Part shown: positions 30,971-40,815 of the stretch, one piece after another | Position numbering within the stretch: the first letter of the stretch is position 1 | Layout: every line of letters begins with the position of its first letter | Source of the DNA: Pseudorhizobium tarimense | GTDB taxonomy: Bacteria; Pseudomonadota; Alphaproteobacteria; Rhizobiales; Rhizobiaceae | Assembly (NCBI RefSeq): GCF_022968135.1 | Contig: NZ_JALJRA010000007.1 | Location: forward strand, 62,001 to 126,000 | DNA length: 64,000 bases | Reading direction: 5' to 3' | Made by a program: the position numbers and the translations under genes | The notes under the pieces: model-generated | Told to the model about the DNA's origin: nothing | Database searches by the model: none | Seen by the model: only the letters and a program-made list of their open reading frames with translations

Positions 30971-32352
30971 CTTTTGACCTCCCATGTCGTGACCCGCTCG
31001 CCGGTGGCGACGTCCTTGCCATCCTTAAGCTGGATGCCCTTTGCCGAAAGATCATCGCGAATTTTGTCGGCTTCCGCAAAGTTCTTTGCCTTCAGCATCT
31101 CAAGGCGCATTCCGACAAGAGCATCGACCGCAGATGCGAGCGCCTCGTCCACCTCCGTCTTCTTTGGCATGATGCCGAGCAGGGCAGCGCTTGCGGCAAA
31201 TGCTGAAAGCTTCTCCGGATCGGCTTTCGCGGCCTGCGCCAGCGCATGCAGTTCCTGCACGGCCGCCACGGTGTTGAGGTCTTCGCTGAGAGCATCCAGA
31301 ACGGCGCCATCCGGTTCGCCTTCAATCCCCTCCGGCACCGGCCATTTGGCAATCAGCCGCTCGGCCTCTTCCAGTCGCTTTACCGAAAAGTCGATCGGCT
31401 CCCGGTAATGCGTCATCAGCATGGCAAGCCGCAGCACCTCGCCGGGCCACTGCTGGCCGCCGAAGGTCTGCGTATGCAGCAGGTCGTGGATGGTGACGAA
31501 ATTGCCTTCCGACTTCGACATCTTGCGGCCTTCGACCTGAACGAAGCCGTTATGCATCCAGACATTCGCCATCACGTCGGTGCCGTGGGCGCAGCGCGAC
31601 TGGGCAATCTCGTTCTCGTGGTGCGGGAAGATCAGGTCAAGTCCGCCGCCATGGATGTCGAAGACCTCGCCGAGGTAGCGACCGCTCATCGCGGAGCACT
31701 CGATGTGCCAGCCCGGGCGGCCGCGACCCCAAGGGCTCTCCCAGCCCGGTTCGTTGTGGGCGGAGAGTTTCCACAGCACGAAGTCGCCGGGGTTCTTCTT
31801 GTGCGCGTCGACCGCGATGCGGGCGCCGGCCTGCTGCTCGTCAAGCGGGCGCTTGGAAAGCTGGCCGTAGTCGCGCATCGACTTCGTGTCGAACAGCACT
31901 TCGCCCTCGGCCACATAGCCGTGGCCGTTGGCGATCAGCCGCTCGATGATTGCGATCATCTGCGGGATGTTGTCGGTGGCACGCGGCTCGACGGTCGGCT
32001 CCAGGCAGCCAAGCGACGCCACATCCGCGTGGAACTGCGTCTCGGTCTTTTCGGTCACCAGCCGGATCGCCTCGTTCAGCGGCAGCCCCGGATGATCCCG
32101 CAGCGCCCGTGCGTTGATCTTGTCGTCGACGTCGGTGATGTTGCGGGCATAGGTCACATGCTCTGCGCCGTAGACGTGGCGGAGCAGCCGGTAGAGCACG
32201 TCGAAGACGATCACCGGCCGCGCATTGCCGATATGGGCATAGTCGTAGACAGTCGGGCCGCAGACATACATGCGCACGTTCTGCGGATCGATCGGCTGGA
32301 AGTCAGCCTTCTCACGGGTCAGTGTATTGTAGAGCCTGAGCGTGGTGCTCAT
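30967..32352 (-). CDS. cysS: Cysteinyl-tRNA synthetase
   Basis: CysS, 461 residues, the same length as in E. coli. It charges tRNA-Cys. The class I motifs are HIGNA (about 40-44, HIGH) and [10 protein letters not shown] (KMSKS, about 270). Cys31 in [10 protein letters not shown] is the first zinc ligand. The start is ATG 32352 with a GGGAGAT ribosome site; the frame upstream has no family wording. It leads the operon into the GFA genes, pip and cimA. Confidence 0.96.
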   Translation of the reverse strand: MSTTLRLYNTLTREKADFQPIDPQNVRMYVCGPTVYDYAHIGNARPVIVFDVLYRLLRHVYGAEHVTYARNITDVDDKINARALRDHPGLPLNEAIRLVTEKTETQFHADVASLGCLEPTVEPRATDNIPQMIAIIERLIANGHGYVAEGEVLFDTKSMRDYGQLSKRPLDEQQAGARIAVDAHKKNPGDFVLWKLSAHNEPGWESPWGRGRPGWHIECSAMSGRYLGEVFDIHGGGLDLIFPHHENEIAQSRCAHGTDVMANVWMHNGFVQVEGRKMSKSEGNFVTIHDLLHTQTFGGQQWPGEVLRLAMLMTHYREPIDFSVKRLEEAERLIAKWPVPEGIEGEPDGAVLDALSEDLNTVAAVQELHALAQAAKADPEKLSAFAASAALLGIMPKKTEVDEALASAVDALVGMRLEMLKAKNFAEADKIRDDLSAKGIQLKDGKDVATGERVTTWEVKR

Positions 32353-32465
32353 CGAAAATATCTCCCAAGGCAAGCGGCCGGCGGGGCCCGGAACGTTTGT
32401 CTTCAAGGATGTTCGAAAGACGAGAACGGCCAGGCCAGCGTTGCGCTAGCGAATAATGATCCCGC

Positions 32466-32503
32466 AGATGGAAATCGCCGTCTTCATGCGGCGATTTATG
32501 GCG
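32466..32503 (-). terminator. Hairpin after the SDR gene
   Basis: A nine-base perfect stem (32472-32480 with 32489-32497) with an eight-base loop follows the SDR stop. The distal arm ends in TTT on the minus strand. It could end the SDR transcript before cysS begins. Confidence 0.45.
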
Positions 32504-32545
32504 TGGCGGGAAAGCTTGGTCAAGACCTGCGGATGAGCGCGGCCG

Positions 32546-33286
32546 CTACTCCGGAAGGCGGTAGTCAACGAACTTGTTCTCGCGCACGACGAACAGCCGG
32601 CCGGTCTCCTGCATGTCGGGATAGGCAAGCGGCAGGATCGCCTTGGCCACCTCGGACGGGTGGGGCAGGCTATTTGGATCTTCGCCCGGCATTGCCTGAG
32701 CGCGCATGGCGGTGCGGGTGGCGCCGGGATCGATGGAGTTTACCCGCAATGGTTTCCGCTGCTGTTCCGCCGCCCAAGTGCGGGCAAGTGCTTCCACCGC
32801 GGCCTTGGATGCGGAATAGACGCCCCAGAACGGGCGGCACTTGTGAGCGGCACCGGAAGAAAGGATCAGCGCCCGGCCCGCATCCGACTGCAGGAGCAGC
32901 GGCTCCACCGAACGGATCAGCCGCCAGGTGGCGGTGACGTTTGTCAGCATGACCTTCTCGAAGACCTTCGCCTCGATATGGCCGATGGGCGAGATGACGC
33001 CGAGAATGCCGGCATTCGCCACCAGAATGTCGAGCTTGCCCCAGCGCTCGTGGATCGACGCGCCCAGCCGGTCGATCGCGGTCATGTCGGTCAGGTCGAA
33101 AGGCACCAGGGTTGCCGAACCGCCGACGGCCTTGACCGCGTCGTCGAGATCCTCGAGCCCGCCGACTGTCCGGGCACAGGCGATCACATGCGCCCCGGCC
33201 TTTGCGAGCTCCAGCGCCGTGAAATAGCCGATGCCGCGCGAGGCGCCGGTCACCAGCGCGATCCTGTCCTTCAAGTCGGTTGTCAT
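32546..33286 (-). CDS. SDR family NAD(P)-dependent oxidoreductase
   Basis: A 246-residue short-chain dehydrogenase. The nucleotide-binding motif TGASRGIG (about 14-21), NAG and the active site S-x-YSASKAAV (LILSSGAAHK ... GVYSASK) are all present. The nearest wording is in rhizobial SDRs near purF that act on fatty-acyl or steroid-like substrates, but the substrate is undefined. It lies downstream of the HNH gene on the same strand. Confidence 0.88.
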   Translation of the reverse strand: MTTDLKDRIALVTGASRGIGYFTALELAKAGAHVIACARTVGGLEDLDDAVKAVGGSATLVPFDLTDMTAIDRLGASIHERWGKLDILVANAGILGVISPIGHIEAKVFEKVMLTNVTATWRLIRSVEPLLLQSDAGRALILSSGAAHKCRPFWGVYSASKAAVEALARTWAAEQQRKPLRVNSIDPGATRTAMRAQAMPGEDPNSLPHPSEVAKAILPLAYPDMQETGRLFVVRENKFVDYRLPE

Positions 33287-33406
33287 GATGTCTTTCCGTT
33301 GCGCAACGCCTGGCGAGCGACGCCGTCCGTTTTCCAAGTACCGGGGACGATTGTCACACAGGCGGAAGCTGCGCAAGTGCCGCGCTTACCCGGTTTGGCG
33401 CAAGCG

Positions 33407-33763
33407 TCAGCGAAAGCCCCGCTTCGGGGAGCCCTGCTGGCGGCGGTTGCTGCGTTTGGTTCCGTCATAGAAGCCGGGCGGCTTCTTTACCACCCAAGCG
33501 ACGAACCTGCGCATCTCTTCATGCTCAAGAAGAGCCTCGACCGTGGCGTAGGATTTTTCCAGCTCCGCCTCACTGAACAGCGCATGGATCTGTCTGTGGC
33601 AAATCCGGTGCAGCGCCTGCGTCTTGCGGCCGCCACGGCTTTTCGGCACGAGATGGTGCTCGTCGCGCTGGTCCTCAGGAATGATCCGCCCGCACAGCGG
33701 GCAGACTTCCGGCTCCGGCTTCTGATACCAGGAGGTGATCTCTTCCCGACGCTTCCGTGCCAT
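33407..33763 (-). CDS. HNH endonuclease domain protein
   Basis: A 118-residue protein with an HNH fold: paired cysteines CPLCGRII, then DEHHLVPKSRGGRK, and HRICHRQIHALF. The second histidine cluster takes the place of the HNH asparagine-histidine turn, so nuclease activity is likely but not certain. Basic C-terminal tail. It lies 22 bases after the purF stop; I chose ATG 33763, although the ribosome site is weak. Confidence 0.78.
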   Translation of the reverse strand: MARKRREEITSWYQKPEPEVCPLCGRIIPEDQRDEHHLVPKSRGGRKTQALHRICHRQIHALFSEAELEKSYATVEALLEHEEMRRFVAWVVKKPPGFYDGTKRSNRRQQGSPKRGFR

Positions 33764-33785
33764 TCGCTGCAGGCTCGGTGCCAGA

Positions 33786-35276
33786 TCAGCCGTTGCTGGC
33801 CAGCACCGAGATCTTGTTGCCCATGGATTCGCCGCTCTTGTCCAGGAGCCGGGTCGGGTAGTCGCCGGTGAAGTAATGATCGGTAAACTGCGGCCGTGCC
33901 GCGTTCCGCGCTTCGCCGCCGACAGCGCGATAAAGGCCATCGATCGAGAGGAACTGGAGCGAGTCGGCACCGATGTAGTCGCACATAGCCTGCAGGCTGT
34001 CATACTGGTTGGCGAGCAGTTTGTCGGCGTCCGGCGTATCGATTCCGTAGAAGTCGGGATAGTAGATCATCGGGCTCGCCACGCGGATGTGCACTTCCTT
34101 GGCACCCGCCTCGCGGATCATCTGCACGATCTTGACCGAGGTCGTCCCGCGAACGATCGAATCGTCGACCAGCACCACGCGCTTGCCTTCGATCATCGCG
34201 CGGTTGGCCGAATGCTTCAGCTTCACGCCGAAGGCGCGAATCTGCTGCGTTGGCTCGATGAAGGTACGACCGACATAGTGGTTGCGGATGATGCCGTATT
34301 CGAAGGGAATGCCGCTCTCCTGCGCAAAGCCGAGCGCTGCAGGCGTGCCCCCGTCCGGAACCGGCACGACGACATCCGCCTCGACCGGTGATTCCTTGGC
34401 GAGATTGATGCCCATATTCTTGCGCGCAACATAGACGCTGCGACCGCCGACGACGGAATCGGGGCGGGCGAAGTAGACGTATTCGAACAGGCAGAGCCGT
34501 TCCGGCTGCTGATTGCCGGCTTTGCGGGCATCAATCTGCACCGAGCCGTCGGGCTGGATTTCGCAGATAATAACTTCGCCGTTCTCCACATCGCGGATGT
34601 ACTTGGCGCCGATGATGTCGAGCGCGCAGGTTTCCGAGCAGAAGATCGGCTTGCCGTCGAGTTCACCCATGACGAGCGGCCGGATGCCCGTGGGGTCACG
34701 TGCAGCGATCAGCTTCGTGCGCGTCATCGCCAGCATGGAATAGCCCCCCTCCATCTGCCGCACGGCATCGATGAAGCGGTCTGCGGTCGAAGTGTAGCGG
34801 GAGCGGGCGATCAGGTGCAGGACGACTTCTGTGTCCGAGGTCGATTGGCAGATGGCGCCGCCGGCGATCAGCTGCCGGCGCAGCGTCAGACCGTTGGTGA
34901 AGTTGCCGTTGTGGGCAACCGCAATGCCGCCGACTTCCAGTTCGGCAAACAGCGGCTGGACGTTGCGCAGCGCCACTTCACCCGTCGTGGAATAGCGGAC
35001 ATGGCCGATAGAGATAGTACCCGGCAGTTTCGCCAACGTCGCTGGATCGGTGTAATGGTCGCCGACCAAGCCCATGCGGCGTTCGGAATGAAACCGGGTG
35101 CCGTCGAAGGAGACGATGCCAGCCGCTTCCTGTCCGCGATGCTGAAGCGCATGAAGACCGAGTGCGGTCAGCGCGGCTGCGTCTGGATGGCCAAGTATGC
35201 CGAAGACCCCACATTCCTCGTGAAGCGTGTCACCATCGAGTTCGTCTGCGATCTTCGGGGAAACCGGCTGGTTCAT
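33786..35276 (-). CDS. purF: Amidophosphoribosyltransferase
   Basis: PurF, 496 residues, performs the first step of purine synthesis from PRPP and glutamine. The propeptide is removed to expose Cys22 (EECGVFGILG), the Ntn nucleophile of the glutaminase domain. The C-terminal phosphoribosyl domain has the PRPP motif VVLVDDSIVRGTTS. Other conserved wording: LQHRGQEAAGI and GHVRYSTTG. Preceded by cvpA, as in many bacteria. Confidence 0.96.
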   Translation of the reverse strand: MNQPVSPKIADELDGDTLHEECGVFGILGHPDAAALTALGLHALQHRGQEAAGIVSFDGTRFHSERRMGLVGDHYTDPATLAKLPGTISIGHVRYSTTGEVALRNVQPLFAELEVGGIAVAHNGNFTNGLTLRRQLIAGGAICQSTSDTEVVLHLIARSRYTSTADRFIDAVRQMEGGYSMLAMTRTKLIAARDPTGIRPLVMGELDGKPIFCSETCALDIIGAKYIRDVENGEVIICEIQPDGSVQIDARKAGNQQPERLCLFEYVYFARPDSVVGGRSVYVARKNMGINLAKESPVEADVVVPVPDGGTPAALGFAQESGIPFEYGIIRNHYVGRTFIEPTQQIRAFGVKLKHSANRAMIEGKRVVLVDDSIVRGTTSVKIVQMIREAGAKEVHIRVASPMIYYPDFYGIDTPDADKLLANQYDSLQAMCDYIGADSLQFLSIDGLYRAVGGEARNAARPQFTDHYFTGDYPTRLLDKSGESMGNKISVLASNG

Positions 35277-35410
35277 CTACTGGCCCTTGCCTTTCGGAAA
35301 AGGGAAGAGCCGGCGGGGATCACAACTTCCCACGGCCAGCCCGTCCTCATGAATTCTCGAATGATAGCACAAATGGTGATGTCTGGCCGCGCTTCAAGCG
35401 CAACAAAACG

Positions 35411-36013
35411 TCAATTATTTGTCGCCGGCGCATCTTCTGCCGGAGCAGTCTCTGCCGGCGGCTGACCCTGGCCAGGCGCCCCTTCCGCCGGAGTGTCTTC
35501 CTGTCCGGTGATGCGCGCACGGATCTGCGGCTCAATATCCTCCGGCAGAACGGCTTCGAGGCGGCCGACCAGCGTGTCGAGGAAGGGCTTCGACTTTGCC
35601 TGGCGCACCCAGTCCGGCTGCGAACGGACGTCCACCAGCCAGTTCCAGAAGGCGACCGCGACGACCAGAAGCAAAATGCCACGGGCGGCCCCGAAGAGGA
35701 AGCCCAACGTGCGGTCCAGCGCGCCGATGCGGCTGTCGATGATGAAGTCCGCGATCCGCGAGGTAATGAACGAGATCAGGATCAGCGCAATAATGAAGAT
35801 GATGCCTGCGGATGCCGCAATCGCAATGCGATCATCGGTCGTGTAGTTCTGCGCATAGGGAACCAGTAGCGGGTAGAGGTAGTAAGCGGCAGCAACCGAA
35901 CCGACCCAGCTGGCGATCGACAGCACCTCACGCGAAAAGCCACGCACCATGGCAAGCACGGCGGAAAAGAGCGTTACGCCGATGACGATACCGTCGAAGA
36001 TCGTGATGGGCAT
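35411..36013 (-). CDS. cvpA: CvpA family membrane protein
   Basis: A 200-residue protein with four membrane helices (about 5-130) and an acidic, proline-rich C-terminal tail. It matches CvpA, first named for colicin V production. It lies just upstream of purF, the classical gene pairing. The start at ATG 36013 gives the usual opening MPITIFDGIVIGVTLFS. Confidence 0.9.
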   Translation of the reverse strand: MPITIFDGIVIGVTLFSAVLAMVRGFSREVLSIASWVGSVAAAYYLYPLLVPYAQNYTTDDRIAIAASAGIIFIIALILISFITSRIADFIIDSRIGALDRTLGFLFGAARGILLLVVAVAFWNWLVDVRSQPDWVRQAKSKPFLDTLVGRLEAVLPEDIEPQIRARITGQEDTPAEGAPGQGQPPAETAPAEDAPATNN

Positions 36014-36102
36014 GTAGGACGTACTCCAAGACTCGGGCACGCGATGCGGCGGCCCCCCGTATTCCGGCAGTCTCTTACAACAGCGAATCCGTGAACGGAA
36101 GA

Positions 36103-37506
36103 TCAATCATCTTCCTGCGCCTTTGCAAGCTTTGCGGCGGAGCCCGCAATGCGGCTGACAAGGTCCGGCAGATCCTCGATTTCCGTCCAGCGACCGGCAG
36201 ACGATTTTGGCAGTTCGGCAGAGCTTGCCGGCAGGAGTGCACCCGCAAACCCGAGCTTCTCCGCTTCCTTCAGCCGCTGCGCCGTTTGCGAAACGGGGCG
36301 AACGGCGCCAGACAGGCTGATTTCACCGAAATAGACGGAGTCGGCCGGCAGCGGGCTGCCGGCAAGCGAGGAGACGAGCGCTGAGGCAATGGCAAGATCA
36401 GCCGCCGGCTCCGAAATCCGGTACCCGCCGGCAACATTGAGGTAGACGTCATGCTGGCCGAGCCGCACGCCGCAATGGGCCTCAAGGACGGCGAGAATCA
36501 TCGCGAGCCGAGAGGAATCCCAGCCGACCACGGCGCGTCGCGGCGTTCCAAGCGAAGTGGCGGCGACCAGCGCCTGGACTTCCACGAGGACAGGACGCGT
36601 TCCTTCCATGCCGGCGAAGACGGCGGCACCCGGCGTCTTGGCATTGCGTTCGCCGAGAAAGAGTTCGGATGGATTGCCGACTTCCCGCAGCCCGTTGTCA
36701 GACATCTCAAAGACGCCGATCTCGTCGGTCGGGCCGAAGCGGTTCTTCACCGTCCGCAGGATGCGGTAATGATGCCCGCGGTCGCCTTCGAAGTATAGCA
36801 CGGCATCGACCATGTGCTCGACCACGCGCGGTCCCGCGATCTGCCCTTCCTTGGTCACGTGGCCGACAAGCACCATGGCGGCTCCGGTCTGCTTGGCAAA
36901 GCGGATCATCGCCTGCACGCCCGTGCGGACCTGGGTGACGGTCCCTGGTGCGGAGTCTGCCGTGTCGCTCCAAAGCGTCTGGATGGAATCGATGATCACG
37001 AGGTCGGGGCGCTTACCCTCCGCCAGCGTCGCAAGGATGTCCTCGACATTCGTCTCGGCGGCAAGCAGCACGTCGGAATCGGCCGCGCCAAGCCTCTGGG
37101 CGCGCAATCGCACCTGTGCGACTGCTTCTTCGCCCGAAACGTAAATGATCCGGTGACCGCGGCGCGAAAGTGCTGCCGCCGCCTGCATCAGCAGCGTCGA
37201 CTTGCCGATGCCAGGATCGCCGCCGATCAGAACCGCCGAACCTCGCACGAAGCCCCCGCCGGTTGCCCGGTCGAGCTCGGAGATGCCGGTTTGGACGCGT
37301 GGTGCCTCTTCCGTCTCGCCGGAAAGCGTCGTCAGCGCCACGGCGCGACCCTTCTTCGGCACCTTGCCGGGGCCGCCGCCGATGCCGCCCATCGGGTCTT
37401 CCTCCACGATGGTGTTCCACTCACCGCAGCCTTCGCACTTGCCCGCCCAGCGGGTGTGTACGGTGCCGCAGTTCTGGCAGATGAATTGTGTCTTGGGTTT
37501 TGCCAT
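36103..37506 (-). CDS. radA: DNA repair protein RadA
   Basis: RadA (Sms), 467 residues, a branch-migration helicase in recombination. It has a zinc finger C10xxC13...C24xxC27, Walker A GGDPGIGKST (95-104), the RadA-specific KNRFG motif and a C-terminal Lon-protease-like domain without the active serine-lysine pair (PADSVYFGEISLSGAVRP). Confidence 0.96.
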   Translation of the reverse strand: MAKPKTQFICQNCGTVHTRWAGKCEGCGEWNTIVEEDPMGGIGGGPGKVPKKGRAVALTTLSGETEEAPRVQTGISELDRATGGGFVRGSAVLIGGDPGIGKSTLLMQAAAALSRRGHRIIYVSGEEAVAQVRLRAQRLGAADSDVLLAAETNVEDILATLAEGKRPDLVIIDSIQTLWSDTADSAPGTVTQVRTGVQAMIRFAKQTGAAMVLVGHVTKEGQIAGPRVVEHMVDAVLYFEGDRGHHYRILRTVKNRFGPTDEIGVFEMSDNGLREVGNPSELFLGERNAKTPGAAVFAGMEGTRPVLVEVQALVAATSLGTPRRAVVGWDSSRLAMILAVLEAHCGVRLGQHDVYLNVAGGYRISEPAADLAIASALVSSLAGSPLPADSVYFGEISLSGAVRPVSQTAQRLKEAEKLGFAGALLPASSAELPKSSAGRWTEIEDLPDLVSRIAGSAAKLAKAQEDD

Positions 37507-37599
37507 GGATCAGTCGCCGCCTCGTCTGAACCGCCGGAACGAAAGCGGAACATTTGTCTGCATAACTGCGTGGGCAGTCAGTGGCAAGAGGAGTCTGAG

Positions 37600-38763
37600 C
37601 TAGTCTGCCGCCTCAAGGTAGCGCCGCTCGTAGCGAAGGCCGAGGCTCGTCAGCATCTCGTAGCCGATCGTTCCCCCCGCACGCGCCACCTCGTCCAGTG
37701 AGATGTTCGGCCCGAAGAGCTCAATGTAGTCACCGGTGTGGATGTGCTGCTCCGGCACATCGGTCACGTCGAAGATCGTCAGGTCCATGGTCACCCGCCC
37801 AACCACCGGCACGCGCTTACCTGCGATGAAGCCGAACGCGCCGTGCGATCCATCGCCACGCAAGGGGATGCCCGAGCCGGAGAGGGAGCGCAGATAGCCA
37901 TCCGCATAGCCGACCGAGGCGATCGCCAGCCGGCTTGGACGCGCAAGCTGGTGCGTTGCGCCATAGCTGACGGTTTCGCCTTTTTGCGCCTCCCGTATCT
38001 GGAGAATGCGGCCCTCCGCCGTGGCGACAGCGCGCAGCGGCTTTGCTCCGTTCACCGCCTCGCCACCGTAAAGCGCGATCCCCGGACGCGTCAGGTCGAA
38101 GTGGTAGTCCTGGCCGAGAAAGATCCCCGCAGATGCGGACAGGCTTGATTCGATGCCTTCGAATGCAGCGGTAACCTGCTGAAATGATTCAAGCTGTAGC
38201 TTGTTGCTGGGCGCGGAGGGCGTGTCGCCGCTGTGCAGATGGGACAGCACCAGGACAGGTGAAAAGCTCGCTGGACGTGAGACGTCTTCGGCAAGTGCCA
38301 GCGCATCCGCAAGCGGAAGCCCAAGCCGATTGAAGCCAGTGTCCACCTGCAGCGCGCAAGGGTAGTCGCCAAATTCGGCGATCACGCCCATCCAGAAGGC
38401 GAGCTGCTCCTCGGAGGCAAGTACCGGTACCAGATCGTTCTCAAAGAACATCCGCTCCTGACCCGGCCAGATCCCGGAGAGCACGAAGATGCGCGCCTCC
38501 GGGGCATAGGCACGAAGCGTCACGCCCTCCTGCGCCACCGCGACGAAGAAATCCCGTGCACCCGCCTCGTAAAGCGTCGTGCCGCAATCCTCCAGCCCGA
38601 GGCCATAGGCATCCGCCTTGACGACCGCGGCCGCGCGGGCCATGCCCGATCGGCGTGCCATCTCCCGCCAGTTGTCCGCAAGCGCCTGCAGGTCGACCGT
38701 CAGCCGCACGGAGGCGATTTCGAAGGCGTCATTTGGCTCGGGAAGGAGATCCAGGTCGTTCAT
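37600..38763 (-). CDS. alr: Alanine racemase
   Basis: A 387-residue, PLP-dependent enzyme making D-alanine for peptidoglycan. The PLP lysine is Lys49 in AVVKADAYGLG; the second catalytic tyrosine is in GETVSYGATHQ. The start was set to ATG 38763; an earlier ATG at 38790 is also possible. Divergent from the AraC-type regulator. Confidence 0.93.
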   Translation of the reverse strand: MNDLDLLPEPNDAFEIASVRLTVDLQALADNWREMARRSGMARAAAVVKADAYGLGLEDCGTTLYEAGARDFFVAVAQEGVTLRAYAPEARIFVLSGIWPGQERMFFENDLVPVLASEEQLAFWMGVIAEFGDYPCALQVDTGFNRLGLPLADALALAEDVSRPASFSPVLVLSHLHSGDTPSAPSNKLQLESFQQVTAAFEGIESSLSASAGIFLGQDYHFDLTRPGIALYGGEAVNGAKPLRAVATAEGRILQIREAQKGETVSYGATHQLARPSRLAIASVGYADGYLRSLSGSGIPLRGDGSHGAFGFIAGKRVPVVGRVTMDLTIFDVTDVPEQHIHTGDYIELFGPNISLDEVARAGGTIGYEMLTSLGLRYERRYLEAAD

Positions 38764-38860
38764 CAGCAATCCATCATCAGCATACTGCATGGGGCGAGGT
38801 GCGGCGGAACCTAGCACTTTTGTTCAAGACGGTAAGGACGGCGCCGGATATTGTGGCGCT

Positions 38861-39718
38861 ATGCACAATGTTTCTCAGGAACACGCACTGAATGCCATGC
38901 CGCTCGCCGAAGCCGAAGCAAGCCGCTTCTGGCGTGACCGGCGCTTTGCTGGCATGGAATGCCTGAGCGCAACCTTCCTGACGCACGAGTATGCGCCGCA
39001 TGCGCATGATACCTACAGCATCGGCACCATCGAGCTTGGCGCACAGATCTCCACGATCAGGGGCGAGCGAGAACAGACGGGGCCGGGGCGCCTCTACCTG
39101 ATCAACCCCGGAGAGGTGCATGATGGAGCACCCGCCGACAGCGGCTACCGCTACCGCATGATCTATCCGGATCAGGCGCTGATGCGTGATGTGCTTGAGG
39201 ACGCGACAGGCAAGCCCGTCCATGGCATTCCCGCCTTCCGCCAACACCTGCCGCTCGACCCTGAACTGGGACAGGCTTTTCAGATTGCCCACCGCCGCCT
39301 GGAAGGCAATGTCGGTACGCTGGAGGCGGACGAGGGCATGTTTTCCGTCCTCGTGATTCTATTTCGGCGCTATGGCGAATCGATCATCCTGCCGCCCCAG
39401 ACGAGAGAAAAGACTGGCGTGCAGCGGGCGAGGGACTATCTGGCGGCGCACTTCCAGTCGGATGTCGGTCTCGAGGAACTGGCCCGCACCGCCGATCTCA
39501 GCCGAGCCCACCTGATCCGGGCCTTCCGTAAGGAGTTCCACATCACGCCGCACGCCTTCCTGACCGATCTGCGCATCCGCCACGCCCGGCGCCTATTGCT
39601 GGCGGGCATGTCTCCCGCGCTGGTTGCTGGCGAGTGCGGCTTCGCCGACCAGGCGCACTTCACCCGCCACTTCAAGGCACGCATCGGTGTCACTCCCGGT
39701 CTTTTTCGCAGCGCCTGA
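38861..39718 (+). CDS. AraC family regulator with cupin sensor domain
   Basis: A 285-residue protein with an N-terminal AraC-type cupin binding domain (about 20-180; EYAPHAHDTYSIGTIE, LYLINPGEVHDG) and a C-terminal double helix-turn-helix (about 190-285; YLAAHFQSDVGLEELARTADLS and AGECGFADQAHFTRHFKARIG). It lies 65 bases before azlC and probably controls that exporter. The start at 38861 is the earliest reasonable ATG with this domain; 38897 is another. Confidence 0.85.
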   Translation: MHNVSQEHALNAMPLAEAEASRFWRDRRFAGMECLSATFLTHEYAPHAHDTYSIGTIELGAQISTIRGEREQTGPGRLYLINPGEVHDGAPADSGYRYRMIYPDQALMRDVLEDATGKPVHGIPAFRQHLPLDPELGQAFQIAHRRLEGNVGTLEADEGMFSVLVILFRRYGESIILPPQTREKTGVQRARDYLAAHFQSDVGLEELARTADLSRAHLIRAFRKEFHITPHAFLTDLRIRHARRLLLAGMSPALVAGECGFADQAHFTRHFKARIGVTPGLFRSA

Positions 39719-39783
39719 TCACTTTCCTTCAAGACGCTGCACGCCTGAGCCGCTACAGCCGGTTGAAAAAACCGGAGCCTGCC

Positions 39784-40497
39784 ATGCATTCCCCTGTTCA
39801 ACGACTGGATGATTTTGCCACCGGCATGCGCGCAATCCTTCCGCTGCTGATCGCCGTGATCCCAGTCGGCGCCGTCTTCGGTACCGTGGCCGCAACCAAG
39901 GGAATGTCGGCTTTCGAAGCAGTCCTGATGAGCGCGATGGTCTTCGCCGGTGGCTCCCAGTTCGTGGCGCTCGACCTCTGGACCCACCCGGCCAGCTGGA
40001 CAGTGATCGGTTTTGCGGCACTCCTCGTCAACATGCGGCACGTGCTGATGGGCGGTTCGATCGCCGACAAGATGGGCCGGTTCAGTCTATTGCAAAGATG
40101 GGCGGCGATGCTCTTTCTCGCTGACGAAATATGGGCGATGGCCGAGGCCCGCGCCCGCACGGTCACCGGCCTCTCGCCGGCGTGGTATGCGGGCATCGTC
40201 GCTCCCTTCTATGGCGCCTGGGTCCTTTCCACTCTTGCCGGAGCAGCGCTGGGTGCGACGCTCGGCGATCCGGCCGTGATCGGCCTCGATTTCGCCTTTC
40301 CGGCAGTCTTCATCGTCCTGATCCTCGGCTTCTGGAAGGGCAGGGCCACAGCCGCCATCATCGGCGCGAGCGCTGTCGCGGCGCTGATCATCCAACAAAC
40401 CACCAACGGCGTCTGGTACATCATCGCGGGCGCCGCAGCCGGCCTTCTGTGCGCAGCCTTCGTCGAGAGTGAGAGCGTAGAAGGCGAGGAGCCATGA
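39784..40497 (+). CDS. azlC: AzlC family branched-chain amino acid exporter, large subunit
   Basis: A 237-residue membrane protein of the AzlC family with about eight helices. Family wording: GAVFGTVAATKGMSAFEAVLMSAMVFAGGSQF and a NMRHVLMGGS loop. With AzlD it exports branched-chain or related amino acids. The start ATG 39784 opens MHSPVQRLDDFATGMRAILPLL. Confidence 0.9.
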   Translation: MHSPVQRLDDFATGMRAILPLLIAVIPVGAVFGTVAATKGMSAFEAVLMSAMVFAGGSQFVALDLWTHPASWTVIGFAALLVNMRHVLMGGSIADKMGRFSLLQRWAAMLFLADEIWAMAEARARTVTGLSPAWYAGIVAPFYGAWVLSTLAGAALGATLGDPAVIGLDFAFPAVFIVLILGFWKGRATAAIIGASAVAALIIQQTTNGVWYIIAGAAAGLLCAAFVESESVEGEEP

Positions 40498-40796
40498 CGA
40501 TCAACACCTCCACGCTCGCTGTCATCCTGGCCATGACCGTGGCGACGCTGCTGACACGCTTCGGCGGTCTCGTGCTGGTGCGCTTCGTCACGCCTGGTCC
40601 AAGAGCCCGGCGCATGCTCGAAGCAATTCCGCCGGCCGTTTTGACGGCGGTCGTGGTGCCGACGGCATTGGCAACGGGAGTGGCGGAAACACTCGCCTGT
40701 GCAGCAACCATCCTTGCAGCGCTGCGTCTCTCGCTTCTGCCGAGCGTGATGATCGGCATGGCGACGGTCGCGCTTTTGCGTACGACGGGACTGTAG
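40494..40796 (+). CDS. azlD: AzlD family exporter, small subunit
   Basis: A 100-residue membrane partner of AzlC (VATLLTRFGGLVLVRFVTPGPRARRMLEAIPPAVL). Its ATG overlaps the azlC stop by four bases (ATGA), so the two subunits are coupled. Confidence 0.9.
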   Translation: MTINTSTLAVILAMTVATLLTRFGGLVLVRFVTPGPRARRMLEAIPPAVLTAVVVPTALATGVAETLACAATILAALRLSLLPSVMIGMATVALLRTTGL

Positions 40797-40805
40797 GTCC
40801 CGTCG
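40783..40805. terminator. Hairpin between azlD and dnaB
   Basis: A nine-base perfect stem (40783-40791 with 40797-40805), loop TGTAG, overlaps the azlD stop between the two convergent genes. It could end both transcripts, but no T-run follows on either strand. Confidence 0.4.
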
Positions 40806-40815
40806 CGCAAGTCGA

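Noticed and set aside
31246..32937. A 563-codon open frame on the plus strand
   Set aside because: It is antisense to cysS and the SDR gene.
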